Position numbers and translations under genes: made by a program. The notes below the pieces were generated by a model. The model made no database searches, was not told where the DNA came from, and saw only the letters and a list, made by a program, of their open reading frames with translations. A stretch of 64,000 bases of DNA, taken from assembly GCF_012927445.1 (NCBI RefSeq), contig NZ_JABBPD010000008.1, positions 434,001 through 498,000 on the forward strand, in the 5' to 3' direction. Origin of the DNA: Rhodoferax sp. GTDB taxonomy: Bacteria; Pseudomonadota; Gammaproteobacteria; Burkholderiales; Burkholderiaceae_C. Shown here piece after piece: positions 8,462 through 16,624 of this stretch (its first letter is position 1; each line of letters opens with the position of its first letter).

Positions 8462-8761
8462 ATGAAAAATTCTCGCACCCAGTTGGGCTCGCTGGTATCA
8501 GCCTTGGCCATGGCTTTGCTGACCGTGCCGGTGGCCACCGTGGCCATCGCGGCGGATGCGCCGACCCCAGCCGCGTCGGCCCCGTGTGCCGCCGGTAATC
8601 CGTGCGCCGCCAAAAAGCGGGCTGCCAAAGCCGGCAATCCCTGTGCCGGCAACCCGTGCGCTGGCATGCGCAAGCGTGCGGCCAAAGACGACGCCAACCC
8701 CTGCGCGGGCGCGGGCCGCAAGCGCAACAGTGACAACCCCTGCGCCGGGAAAACCAAATAG
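8462..8761 (+). CDS. Exported low-complexity protein with six PCA(A/G) cysteine motifs
   Basis: 99 residues. Residues 1-31 are a Sec signal peptide (basic KNSRTQ, hydrophobic SALAMALLTVPVATVAIAA). The mature part is a low-complexity chain in which every cysteine sits in the same motif: APCAA, NPCAA, NPCAG, NPCAG, NPCAG, NPCAG, separated by K/R/A-rich spacers (AKKRAAKAG, MRKRAAKDDA). There are no other cysteines and little aromatic content, so it is unlikely to fold as a globular enzyme. It resembles in style the small exported Cys-rich metal-binding or bufferin-like precursors, but no DUF692-type maturation gene is nearby. An ATG preceded by GGAG is the start. The role is unknown; a periplasmic sulfur acceptor, metal-binding or modified-peptide role is speculative. 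Confidence 0.8.
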   Translation: MKNSRTQLGSLVSALAMALLTVPVATVAIAADAPTPAASAPCAAGNPCAAKKRAAKAGNPCAGNPCAGMRKRAAKDDANPCAGAGRKRNSDNPCAGKTK

Positions 8762-8769
8762 GTTAACGC

Positions 8770-9405
8770 GTGATGGTTGCCGAAGTTGCCAGGCAAGAGG
8801 CCGCCAAGTCCGCACTGCAGCGTCAGTTGTGTTTGGCGCGTCGCGGGCGTTCCATGCTGCACCCGTTCACCGGGCGCAGCGCCCGGTTTGAGGCCTGGCA
8901 GCACTACCCGGCCAACGACGTGATGGACCGCACCGGTCACTGGCAGTTTTACTTTCACGCGCATGACGCGGGTGATACGCGGCATGCACTGGAGCACGGC
9001 CATATTCACCTGTTCCGGCGCGATCCGGCAGGGCGCTTGTCGCATCTGGCGGGCCTGTCGCTGGATGCGCGTGGTTTGCCTTTGACCTGGTTTGCCACCA
9101 ACCAGTGGGTGACGGGGGAGCGCTGGATGTCCGCGCGCCAGTTGGTGCCAGGGCTGAACGACATCCAGTTGCGCTTGCGCGGACCCTTGTCGGGTGTGGC
9201 GCTGTGGCTGACCGACCTGGTCCGGGTCTATGCCGCTCCCTTGCGCGACATGTTGCAGGCGCGCGATGAAGCCATGACGCGCTATTGCGAGCAACACCAA
9301 ATCAGCCGTCAGGCGGCCTGGGCGGATCGCCGTGTGGCGGTGTGGAGTGAGAGTCCCATCCACTGGCCGGCAGATGCCTTGCAGCTGCAGGGCGCAAGTT
9401 TCTAG
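8770..9405 (+). CDS. Conserved protein of unknown function in the rhodanese cluster
   Basis: About 211 residues, starting at GTG 8770 or ATG 8773, immediately after the PCA-motif protein. There is no signal peptide or membrane segment. The middle has an aromatic and His-rich block (WQFYFHAHD, ALEHGHIHLFRRD) and then GLPLTWFATNQWVTGERWMS. The EHGHIH stretch could bind a metal. It looks like a cytoplasmic DUF protein (perhaps the DUF6969 type, from memory and unverified). Its tight placement between the Cys-motif protein and the rhodanese suggests a shared task. Confidence 0.7.
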   Translation: MMVAEVARQEAAKSALQRQLCLARRGRSMLHPFTGRSARFEAWQHYPANDVMDRTGHWQFYFHAHDAGDTRHALEHGHIHLFRRDPAGRLSHLAGLSLDARGLPLTWFATNQWVTGERWMSARQLVPGLNDIQLRLRGPLSGVALWLTDLVRVYAAPLRDMLQARDEAMTRYCEQHQISRQAAWADRRVAVWSESPIHWPADALQLQGASF

Positions 9406-9438
9406 TCGGCTTATTTATTACAACAGAAGGAGTGCAAG

Positions 9439-10422
9439 ATGAAACAGAAAATTCAATACATGACCGGGGTTGCCCTGTTGGGGCTGACGCAATGGGCCTG
9501 TGCCCTGCAAGTGCCCGGTCCCGTGGTGGACGGCGACTGGCTGGTCAAAAACAAGGCCGAGGTGCAGGTGCTGGACATTCGACCCAACCAGAAGTCTTTT
9601 TTGCTGGCACCTCAATATGAGACCGACAAGAAGACCGGCAAAAAGGTGCTGGTCGAGTTGGGCGGGCACATTGCAGAGGCGTCCTTGGTGGACCCCCGCA
9701 CCACCCGGGTTGAGCGCACGTTTGGTACCTTGAAGGTCAAGTACATGCTGCCCGAGCGCGCTGAGTTCGAAAAAATGGCGCGCAAGTGGGGTGTGCAAGC
9801 TGGCCGCCCCATCATCATCGTGGCAGCCGGTCAAGATGCTACCGACATGAACGACGCAGCCCGTCTGTACTGGCAGTTCAAGGTGTATGGGGAAGACAAT
9901 ATTGCCTTGGTCAATGGTGGTACCGCGGCTTGGCTGGCGGAAGGACGTGAAGTCACAGTCGCCGCGAGCAAGACGGTTGACGGTAACTGGGTCGGCAAAT
10001 CCGAGCGCAGCGAGATGCTGGCCACGTCGGACGATGTCGAAAAAGCCATCGCCAGCAAGTCGTCCCAACTGGTGGACGCCCGCAACACGTCGCAGTACCT
10101 GGGCTTGAGCAAGCGCGATTACGTGTTTGGCTACGGACATCTGTCGGGCGCCAAAAATGTGTCGTCGGACTTGCTGGTCACCGAGGCGGGCGACGCCGCG
10201 CGCCTGTTGTCAGCGGCCACCTACCGCGATATTTACAAGGCCAGTGGCATTGACCCGCAAGCGGCTGCCATTACCTATTGCAACAGTGGGCATCTGGCAG
10301 CTGGCAACTGGTTTGTTTTGTCCGAGATTCTGGGCAACAAGCAGACCCGGCTGTATGACGGTTCGATGCACCAGTGGACACTGGAAAAGCGGCCGCTGGA
10401 GTCGGTGGCCAGGGCACTCTGA
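9439..10422 (+). CDS. Exported tandem rhodanese (sulfurtransferase), one active-site Cys
   Basis: 327 residues with an N-terminal signal peptide ending near CALQVPG, then two rhodanese domains. The first (about residues 30-180) has VLDIRPNQKSF and LVNGGTAAWLAEG, but its active-site loop reads VAAGQDATDM and has no cysteine. The second (about 190-320) has LVDARN and TYCNSGHLA, with the catalytic Cys in the usual place, ending LYDGSMHQWTL. It should transfer sulfane sulfur, for example from thiosulfate, in the periplasm. A strong Shine-Dalgarno (AGAAGGAG) precedes the start. It is part of the plus-strand cluster with the YeeE permease and ycaO. Confidence 0.88.
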   Translation: MKQKIQYMTGVALLGLTQWACALQVPGPVVDGDWLVKNKAEVQVLDIRPNQKSFLLAPQYETDKKTGKKVLVELGGHIAEASLVDPRTTRVERTFGTLKVKYMLPERAEFEKMARKWGVQAGRPIIIVAAGQDATDMNDAARLYWQFKVYGEDNIALVNGGTAAWLAEGREVTVAASKTVDGNWVGKSERSEMLATSDDVEKAIASKSSQLVDARNTSQYLGLSKRDYVFGYGHLSGAKNVSSDLLVTEAGDAARLLSAATYRDIYKASGIDPQAAAITYCNSGHLAAGNWFVLSEILGNKQTRLYDGSMHQWTLEKRPLESVARAL

Positions 10423-10546
10423 TGACCTGAGCCATCCACAGCGATGGCCCCCCGGAACCGGCAGCTTGCTTCATGCAACTGCCGGTTTTGTCTATTTTGG
10501 CGCTGCTCTTGTTCCTCGATCTGGGGTGTGCGGTATGCTGTCATCC

Positions 10547-12283
10547 ATGCAAACTGAAAACTTTATTCCTGGCAAAGATGCCTCGCTCGAATCCACCATC
10601 AAGACCATGCAAGCCAAGCTGCAGGCACTCGGTTTTCATATTGAGGAGCGTTCCTGGCTGAACCCGGTCGACGGCATCTGGTCGGTGCATATTCGGGACC
10701 GTGATTGCCCGCTCTTGTTTACCAATGGCAAGGGCGCCACCCGGCTGGCCTGTCTGGCCAGTGCCTTGGGCGAGTTTTTTGAACGCCTCTCCACCAATTA
10801 TTTCTGGACGCACTACTACCTGGGCCCCAAGGTGGCCGATCGGCACCATGTGCATTACCCGCAGGAGCGCTGGTTTGCGCCGGCAGAAGATGGCAGTTGG
10901 CCGGTCGATTTGTTGAACCCCGGTTTGCACAAGTTTTACAACCCGGAAGGAAGCATTGACGCCAGCAGCCTGGTTGAGTTCAACTCCGGCAACGCCGAGC
11001 GGGGTATTTGCGCCATTCCCTATGTGCGGGAGCGGGATGGCGTCACCACCTATTTTCCGGTCAACATCATTGGCAACCTGTATGTGAGTAACGGCATGTC
11101 CGCCGGCAACACCCAGGCCGAGGCGCGCACGCAGGCCTTGTCGGAAATCTTTGAGCGGCACATCAAGGGCCGCATCATCAGCGAAGGCATCTGTTTGCCT
11201 GATGTGCCTGAAGCGGTCATCGCCCGCTTTCCGCGCATTGCGGCCGGTATCAAGGCTTTGCGTGCCGCCGGATTCGGCATTTTGGTGAAGGACGCCTCTT
11301 TGGGTGGCCAGTACCCGGTCATGAACGTGACGCTGTTGCACCCCGAAGACCAGGGTTGCTTTGCCAGCTTTGGCGCGCACCCGCGCTTTGAAATTGCGCT
11401 GGAGCGGGCTTTGACCGAACTGTTGCAGGGCCGTGCGCTGGACTCACTGGCCGGTTTTCCGGTGCCCGGATTTGATCTGGAAGAAGTGGCCAGCTCGCCC
11501 AATATCGAAATCCATTTTGTTGATTCGAGCGGTGTTATTCACTGGAAATTCCTGGGCAATACACCCGACTACGAGTTTTGCGATTGGAACTTCAGCACCA
11601 GCACCGCCGAAGACTACGCCTGGGCTGTCGATCGCATTCACCGCGAAGGGCGAGAAATCTACATTGCCGACTTCACCCATCTCGGCGTCTATGCCTGCCG
11701 CGTTCTGGTGCCCGGCATGTCCGAGATTTACCCGGTTGACGACCTTGAGTTCGAGAACAACAGCGTGGGCAACGACCTGCGCGAAGCCATTCTGAACCTG
11801 CCCGATCTGGACGACGAAGAGTGCTCTCAACTTCTGGAGGCGCTGAATGAATCTGGTCTGGCCGACCAACGCCCGGTGGCGGCGGTTATTGGCCTGGCGG
11901 CCGATGCCGGTTCGTTCTGGAGCGACCTGCGCGTAGGCGAACTCAAAACCTTGCTGGCGCTGGCCGTCGGTGATGAAGCCGCCACGCTGGAAGGCTGTGA
12001 CTGGGTCAAGCACTTTGATCAGCTCAACCCCCAGCGGCGTGCGGTGTACGCGTGCATTGAAAGCCTGATCAACCTGGCCGACATGGGTGACACCGGTCCT
12101 TACCTCGACTCCTTGCGCCAGCTTTACGGCGCGGGCGCGGTGACGCAGGCCCGGGCGCTCATCATGCAAACTGATCGCTTCATGGGACTTACCGCGCCTG
12201 GGCTGATGCTGAACGGCTGCGAAATGCACCACAAGCTGCTGGCGGCGTATGACAAGGTGCATGTGCGTCCAGCGGGTTATTAA
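10547..12283 (+). CDS. ycaO: YcaO protein (S12 methylthiolation accessory factor type)
   Basis: About 578 residues, similar in length and sequence to E. coli YcaO. It begins MQTENFIPGKDASLE and contains EERSWLNPVDGIWSVHIRDR, FTNGKGATRLACLASALGEF, NIIGNLYVSNGMSAGNTQAE and LGGQYPVMNVTLLHPED. The N-terminal part is the ATP-dependent YcaO domain; the last 150 residues are the helical repeat domain of this subgroup. E. coli YcaO aids RimO in beta-methylthiolation of ribosomal protein S12; other YcaOs make azolines or thioamides. An ATG 12 bp upstream (10535) is an alternative start. The gene follows the rhodanese after 124 bp; no rimO is visible. Confidence 0.92.
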   Translation: MQTENFIPGKDASLESTIKTMQAKLQALGFHIEERSWLNPVDGIWSVHIRDRDCPLLFTNGKGATRLACLASALGEFFERLSTNYFWTHYYLGPKVADRHHVHYPQERWFAPAEDGSWPVDLLNPGLHKFYNPEGSIDASSLVEFNSGNAERGICAIPYVRERDGVTTYFPVNIIGNLYVSNGMSAGNTQAEARTQALSEIFERHIKGRIISEGICLPDVPEAVIARFPRIAAGIKALRAAGFGILVKDASLGGQYPVMNVTLLHPEDQGCFASFGAHPRFEIALERALTELLQGRALDSLAGFPVPGFDLEEVASSPNIEIHFVDSSGVIHWKFLGNTPDYEFCDWNFSTSTAEDYAWAVDRIHREGREIYIADFTHLGVYACRVLVPGMSEIYPVDDLEFENNSVGNDLREAILNLPDLDDEECSQLLEALNESGLADQRPVAAVIGLAADAGSFWSDLRVGELKTLLALAVGDEAATLEGCDWVKHFDQLNPQRRAVYACIESLINLADMGDTGPYLDSLRQLYGAGAVTQARALIMQTDRFMGLTAPGLMLNGCEMHHKLLAAYDKVHVRPAGY

Positions 12284-12315
12284 TGAGTGGCCGTCATGGC
12301 GGATCAGTCCGCCAT

Positions 12316-12358
12316 GATTGCTGCTAGAAGCTTGCAATAACCGTCTAAATAGCACTTA
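12316..12358 (-). repeat. Dispersed repeat copy 3 (degenerate, intergenic)
   Basis: On the minus strand it reads GTGCTATTTAGACGG, TTGCAAGC, TTCTAGCAGC. It keeps the GCTATTTA head, the central TTGCA and the CTAG-GC tail but has drifted. It lies just after ycaO. Confidence 0.4.
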
Positions 12359-12361
12359 TTG

Positions 12362-12487
12362 ATGTCTTCTTCGTTCATGAAGCTTGCTAACTACTTTCGT
12401 TCTTCTCCCGCGTTGCCGTTGCGCATCGCACGGGATAGAGGACTTAGCCAGCTAATGGTCCGGACCATGAAGCGAAGCGAGGCCTGA
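12362..12487 (+). CDS. Possible 41-residue ORF or leader upstream of pgeF
   Basis: ATG at 12362 to TGA at 12485-12487, only 2 bp before the GTG of pgeF. The product MSSSFMKLANYFRSSPALPL then RIARDRGLSQLMVRTMKRSEA is basic and unfamiliar. The spacing would allow translational coupling. No clear ribosome binding site; may be chance. Confidence 0.2.
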   Translation: MSSSFMKLANYFRSSPALPLRIARDRGLSQLMVRTMKRSEA

Positions 12488-12489
12488 CT

Positions 12490-13269
12490 GTGAACCCCGA
12501 CTGGCTTGTTCCCCAATGGCCAGCGCCAGCGCATGTGCATGCGGTGTGTACCACGCGTGCCGGCGGCACCTCGGTGGCACCTTATGACTCACTCAACCTG
12601 GGCGACCATGTGGGCGATCGACCGGAGGCTGTGGCGGCCAATCGCGCCATTCTCCGGCAGGCGATAGGGGTACACCCCGTTTTTTTAACGCAGGTGCATG
12701 ACACCCAGGTGGTGCGGCTTTCGGGCAGCACCGCGCAGGGCACGCCGGCGGATGGCTGCCTCACCGATCAGCCTCGCGTGGCCTGCACCATCATGGTGGC
12801 CGATTGCCTGCCCGTCCTGCTCACCAACGTGCAGGGGAGCTGGGTGGCGGCGGCGCACGCCGGCTGGCGTGGCTTGGTGGGGCTGGGTGGTCAGGGTATT
12901 CTTGAGCAAATATTTGAGAGTTTTGATGCGCTAGCGACCGTCGAACCTGCGCAGAGTGCTGCTGAAATAATAGCGTGGCTGGGACCTTGCATTGGCCCGG
13001 AATCGTTTGAAGTTGGCGACGAGGTGCGCGATGCATTTGTGGCGCATGACCCGGCCGCCTTGACCCTGTTCACGTCCCAAGCCAGCGGCAAGTGGCTGGC
13101 AGACCTGCAGGGCCTGGCGCGTTTGCGCTTAGCCGCTTTGGGGGTAACCCAAATTTTCGGCAACGATGGCAGTCGCGCCTGGTGCACTGTCAGTCAGCCG
13201 TCACGGTTCTTTTCCTACCGGCGCGATCACGTCAGCGGCCGCATGGCGGCCTGCATCTGGCGCGACTGA
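12490..13269 (+). CDS. pgeF: Peptidoglycan editing factor PgeF / YfiH laccase-domain protein
   Basis: 259 residues starting at GTG with MNPDWLVPQWPAPAHVHAVC. It has the family signatures TRAGGTSVAPYDSLNLGDHV, FLTQVHDTQVV, DGCLTDQPRVACTIMVADCL, VAAAHAGWRGLVG and LGPCIGPESFEVGDEV. The zinc ligands (His in QVHD, Cys in ADCLP, His in HAGW) are present. Members hydrolyse misplaced L-Ser from peptidoglycan precursors or act as purine nucleoside phosphorylases. Between the HAGWRG and AWLGP motifs there is an extra segment (FDALATVEPAQSAAEI) that coincides with a dispersed repeat copy. The 3' end overlaps the convergent gene at 13201. Confidence 0.9.
   Translation: MNPDWLVPQWPAPAHVHAVCTTRAGGTSVAPYDSLNLGDHVGDRPEAVAANRAILRQAIGVHPVFLTQVHDTQVVRLSGSTAQGTPADGCLTDQPRVACTIMVADCLPVLLTNVQGSWVAAAHAGWRGLVGLGGQGILEQIFESFDALATVEPAQSAAEIIAWLGPCIGPESFEVGDEVRDAFVAHDPAALTLFTSQASGKWLADLQGLARLRLAALGVTQIFGNDGSRAWCTVSQPSRFFSYRRDHVSGRMAACIWRD
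12925..12976 (-). repeat. Dispersed repeat copy 4, in frame inside pgeF
   Basis: On the minus strand: GCTATTATTTCAGCAGCAC, TCTGCGCAGG, TCGCTAGCGC. It encodes residues around DALATVEPAQSAAEIIA in pgeF, where E. coli YfiH is shorter. Moderately degenerate. Confidence 0.5.
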
Positions 13270-13479
13270 ATGAGCCGCCGCCCACTCCGCTGCTTCTTTG
13301 GCCTTGATCGCGCGGCGTCGGGCCGGCGAGCCCATCAGGTAAACCACCAGGGCCACGGGGCCCAAACCATAAAGTAAAAAGGTAATAACCGCACCCAGCA
13401 CTGTGCCATTTGAGTTGGTGGCTTCGGCGACGGCCATCATGAGGGCAACATATAACCAGGCAATGGGTACGATGTACAT
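13201..13479 (-). CDS. Small membrane protein, convergent with pgeF
   Basis: 92 residues: MYIVPIAWLYVALMMAVAEA, a polar turn (TNSNGT), then VLGAVITFLLYGLGPVALVV and a basic RRRAIKAKEAAEW tail. Two membrane helices with a cytoplasmic positively charged end. The last 69 bp overlap the 3' end of pgeF on the other strand. No family name recognised, though proteins of this shape are common beside pgeF and phaC in this group. Confidence 0.65.
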   Translation of the reverse strand: MYIVPIAWLYVALMMAVAEATNSNGTVLGAVITFLLYGLGPVALVVYLMGSPARRRAIKAKEAAEWAAAHSVAPDAGRHAAADVIAPVGKEP

Positions 13480-13582
13480 GGATAACTAAGTTAGTTGACG
13501 TTTGAAAAAATGTCAGTTTTTGGAAGGGGTAGGCCTAGATACTACGGCTTATACCAATAAGTAGATATTTTGAGGACACAAC

Positions 13583-15307
13583 ATGACACAGGATTCTCCC
13601 GAATTTTGGGCGCAGTCGGCCCAGCAATTTCAACAATCTTTGACTGAGGGCTGGAGCAAAGCCTTTCAGTCATTCCAGAACATGGATCTGGGCAAAGCGG
13701 ATGCCGATGGGGCCGCCCCCGCCGCCCAGCCGCCCGCGATCCACTTTTCACAAGAGCGCCTGCAGGAGTTGCAGCAGCAATACCTCAAGGATGCCGCCGG
13801 ACTCTGGACGAAGGACGTGCAGGGCACACCGCCGCCCGCCGACAAGCGCTTTGCCGCTGAAGCCTGGGGCGCCAATCCGATTTCCGCTTTTTCGGCCGCC
13901 GCCTACCTGCTCAACGCCCGCACCATGATGGGCATGGCCGATGCCGTGGAAACGGATGAAAAAACCCGGGCCCGTATTCGTTTCGCGGTGGAACAATTAA
14001 CAGCGGCGAGCGCGCCCAGCAACTTCATGGCGTTCAATGCCGAGGCGCAAAAGAAGGCGATCGACACCAAAGGCGAAAGTATTGCCAAAGGCCTGCAAAA
14101 CCTGCTCCACGACATGCGCCAGGGCCATGTCTCCATGACCGACGAAAGCGTGTTTGAAGTCGGCAAAAATGTCGCCACCACCGAAGGCGCTGTGGTGTTC
14201 GAGAACGAGTTGTTCCAGCTGATCGAATACAAGCCACTGACGGCCACGGTGTTTGAAAAGCCTTTTCTGCTCATTCCGCCGAACATCAACAAGTTCTATA
14301 TCCTGGACCTGCAACCAGAAAACTCGCTGATTCGCTACGCCGTAGCGCAAGGCAACCGTACCTTTGTGGTGAGCTGGCGCAATCCGGACGCTTCATTGGC
14401 CCAAAAAACCTGGGACGACTACGTCGAAGATGCTGCTATTAAAGCGATAGCTGTCACGCAAGAGATCACGGGCGCCAAGAGCATTAATGCCTTGGGCTTC
14501 TGTGTCGGTGGCACCATCTTGGGCACTGCGCTGGCGGTGCTGGCGGCGCGGGGTGAAAAGCCGGTGGCCAGTGCCACCTTGCTCACCTCGATGCTTGATT
14601 TCAGTGACACCGGTATTCTGGATCTCTTCATCGATGAAGGCTTTGTGAAGTACCGGGAAAAAGAAATGGGCAAGGGCGGTTTGATGAAGGGGCAAGACCT
14701 TTCTTCCACCTTCAGTTTCTTGCGGCCCAACGACCTGGTCTGGAACTATGTGGTGGGCAACTACCTCAAGGGCGAAACACCGCCCCCGTTTGACCTGTTG
14801 TACTGGAACAGCGATTCCACCAATCTGGCCGGCCCTTTTTATGCCTGGTATCTGCGCAACACCTACCTGGAAAACAAGCTGGTCAAGCCCGGTGCTGCCG
14901 TTGTCTGTGGCGAAAAGGTTGATTTGGGCAACGTCGACATCCCGGTCTATATCTATGGCTCGCGTGAAGACCATATTGTCCCGATTGGCGGCGCCTACGC
15001 CTCGACCCAGTTCTTGCCCGGTAAAAAACGCTTCGTGATGGGGGCTTCCGGTCACATTGCGGGCGTCATCAACCCACCGGCCAAGAACAAGCGCAGCCAC
15101 TGGCTGCGCGAAGACGGCAAGTTTCCCAAAACCCATGCCGAATGGCTGGCGGGCGCAACCGAGCACACCGGTAGCTGGTGGACCGACTGGTCCAGCTGGC
15201 TTGCCGCGCAAGCTGGCAAACAGATTCCTGCGCCCAAGAGCTATGGCAAAGGCAAATACAAAGCCATCGAAGCCGCCCCCGGCCGCTACGTCAAGGCCAA
15301 AGCTTAA
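13583..15307 (+). CDS. phaC: Class I poly(3-hydroxyalkanoate) synthase
   Basis: 574 residues. It polymerises (R)-3-hydroxybutyryl-CoA to PHB on granules. The lipase-like box GFCVGGT carries the catalytic Cys; the Asp is in YIYGSREDHIVP and the His in MGASGHIAGVIN. The N-terminal 100 residues are the variable domain seen in class I enzymes (EFWAQSAQQFQQSLTEGWSK). The ATG follows AGGACA. It leads the phaC-phaA-phaB group on the plus strand, with a 7-bp-arm stem-loop in the gap before phaA. Confidence 0.96.
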   Translation: MTQDSPEFWAQSAQQFQQSLTEGWSKAFQSFQNMDLGKADADGAAPAAQPPAIHFSQERLQELQQQYLKDAAGLWTKDVQGTPPPADKRFAAEAWGANPISAFSAAAYLLNARTMMGMADAVETDEKTRARIRFAVEQLTAASAPSNFMAFNAEAQKKAIDTKGESIAKGLQNLLHDMRQGHVSMTDESVFEVGKNVATTEGAVVFENELFQLIEYKPLTATVFEKPFLLIPPNINKFYILDLQPENSLIRYAVAQGNRTFVVSWRNPDASLAQKTWDDYVEDAAIKAIAVTQEITGAKSINALGFCVGGTILGTALAVLAARGEKPVASATLLTSMLDFSDTGILDLFIDEGFVKYREKEMGKGGLMKGQDLSSTFSFLRPNDLVWNYVVGNYLKGETPPPFDLLYWNSDSTNLAGPFYAWYLRNTYLENKLVKPGAAVVCGEKVDLGNVDIPVYIYGSREDHIVPIGGAYASTQFLPGKKRFVMGASGHIAGVINPPAKNKRSHWLREDGKFPKTHAEWLAGATEHTGSWWTDWSSWLAAQAGKQIPAPKSYGKGKYKAIEAAPGRYVKAKA

Positions 15308-15324
15308 TTTTTGTTAATGAGTGA

Positions 15325-15364
15325 GAGACAGAACGGATCTACTTTGTAGTCTTGGGACTGTCTC
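15325..15364 (+). promoter_or_regulatory. Stem-loop between phaC and phaA
   Basis: GAGACAG at 15325-15331 pairs with CTGTCTC at 15358-15364 around a 26-nt loop. It is followed by GCAATTTTTGTTA, so it could be a weak terminator or a processing or stability element uncoupling phaC from phaA-phaB. Confidence 0.35.
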
Positions 15365-15396
15365 GCAATTTTTGTTATTACCAAGGAGAGAAAAAA

Positions 15397-16575
15397 ATGG
15401 AAGATATCGTTATTGTTTCAGCCGCTCGCACTGCCGTCGGTAAATTCGGCGGAACCCTCGCCAAAACACCTGCGCCCGAACTCGGTGCTGCGGTGATCAA
15501 GGAATTGCTGGCCCGCACCGGTCTGGGTGTTGACCAGATCGGCGAAGTTATCCTGGGCCAGGTGCTGGCAGCAGGCTCTGGCCAAAATCCGGCCCGCCAA
15601 TCACTGATCAAGAGCGGCCTGGCCAAGGAAACGCCCGCCCTGACCATCAACGCTGTGTGCGGCTCCGGCCTCAAAGCGGTGATGCTGGCTGCGCAATCGA
15701 TTGCGTACGGCGACAGCGAAATCGTGATTGCCGGTGGGCAGGAAACCATGAGCGCCGCCCCCCACGTTTTGATGGGTTCGCGTGACGGCCAGCGCATGGG
15801 CGACTGGAAGATGATTGACTCCATGATTGTGGACGGCCTGTGGGACGTCTACAACCAGTACCACATGGGCATTACCGCTGAGAACGTGGCCAAGCAATAC
15901 GGCATCACGCGCGACATGCAAGATGCCCTGGCCCTGGCCAGCCAGCAAAAAGCGGCGGCCGCCCAAGACGCCGGCAAGTTCAAAGATGAAATTGTGCCGT
16001 TCCTGATCGCCCAGAAAAAGGGCGATTCAATCGTTTTTTCTGCTGACGAATACATCAACCGCAAGACCAATGCCGACGTGTTGGCCGGTCTGCGCCCGGC
16101 GTTTGACAAAGCCGGTAGCGTCACGGCCGGCAATGCCTCCGGTATCAACGACGGCGCCGCGGCCGTGATGGTGATGACCGCAAAAAAAGCGGCTGCCCTG
16201 GGTCTGACACCCATGGGTCGTATTGCCAGCTTTGCCACCAGTGGCCTGGACCCGGCACTGATGGGCATGGGCCCGGTCTCGGCCTCGCAAAAAGCGTTGG
16301 CACGTGCCGGCTGGAATGCGGCTGACCTGGATTTGATGGAAATTAACGAGGCTTTTGCCGCGCAAGCATGTGCGGTGAATCAGCAAATGGGTTGGGATAC
16401 CTCCAAAATCAACGTTAACGGTGGCGCCATTGCGATTGGTCATCCCGTGGGGGCGTCCGGTTGTCGCATACTTGTTACGTTGTTGCATGAAATGCAGCGT
16501 CGCAATGCGAAAAAGGGCCTTGCCAGCCTGTGTATCGGTGGCGGTATGGGGGTTGCCCTAACTGTCGAGCGCTGA
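15397..16575 (+). CDS. phaA: Acetyl-CoA acetyltransferase (beta-ketothiolase)
   Basis: 392 residues. It condenses two acetyl-CoA to acetoacetyl-CoA, the first step of PHB synthesis. The active-site Cys is in INAVCGSGLKAV, the His in AIGHPVGASG, and the second Cys in SLCIGGGMGVAL. It starts MEDIVIVSAARTAVGKFGG after AAGGAG; the upstream in-frame ATG at 15352 lies inside the stem-loop region and is unlikely. Confidence 0.96.
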   Translation: MEDIVIVSAARTAVGKFGGTLAKTPAPELGAAVIKELLARTGLGVDQIGEVILGQVLAAGSGQNPARQSLIKSGLAKETPALTINAVCGSGLKAVMLAAQSIAYGDSEIVIAGGQETMSAAPHVLMGSRDGQRMGDWKMIDSMIVDGLWDVYNQYHMGITAENVAKQYGITRDMQDALALASQQKAAAAQDAGKFKDEIVPFLIAQKKGDSIVFSADEYINRKTNADVLAGLRPAFDKAGSVTAGNASGINDGAAAVMVMTAKKAAALGLTPMGRIASFATSGLDPALMGMGPVSASQKALARAGWNAADLDLMEINEAFAAQACAVNQQMGWDTSKINVNGGAIAIGHPVGASGCRILVTLLHEMQRRNAKKGLASLCIGGGMGVALTVER

Positions 16576-16624
16576 TTTTTCGCCCACAATCTGATACGAA
16601 TAATTTTACAAAGAGGAAACAAAA

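Noticed and set aside
14433-14492. Apparent repeat copy in phaC (GCTATTAAAGCGATAGCTG followed by CGCA)
   Set aside because: The encoded segment (DAAIKAIAVTQEITGAKSIN) aligns without a length change to the same region of other class I PhaC proteins as I remember them, and the GGGGGCTA tail is missing.
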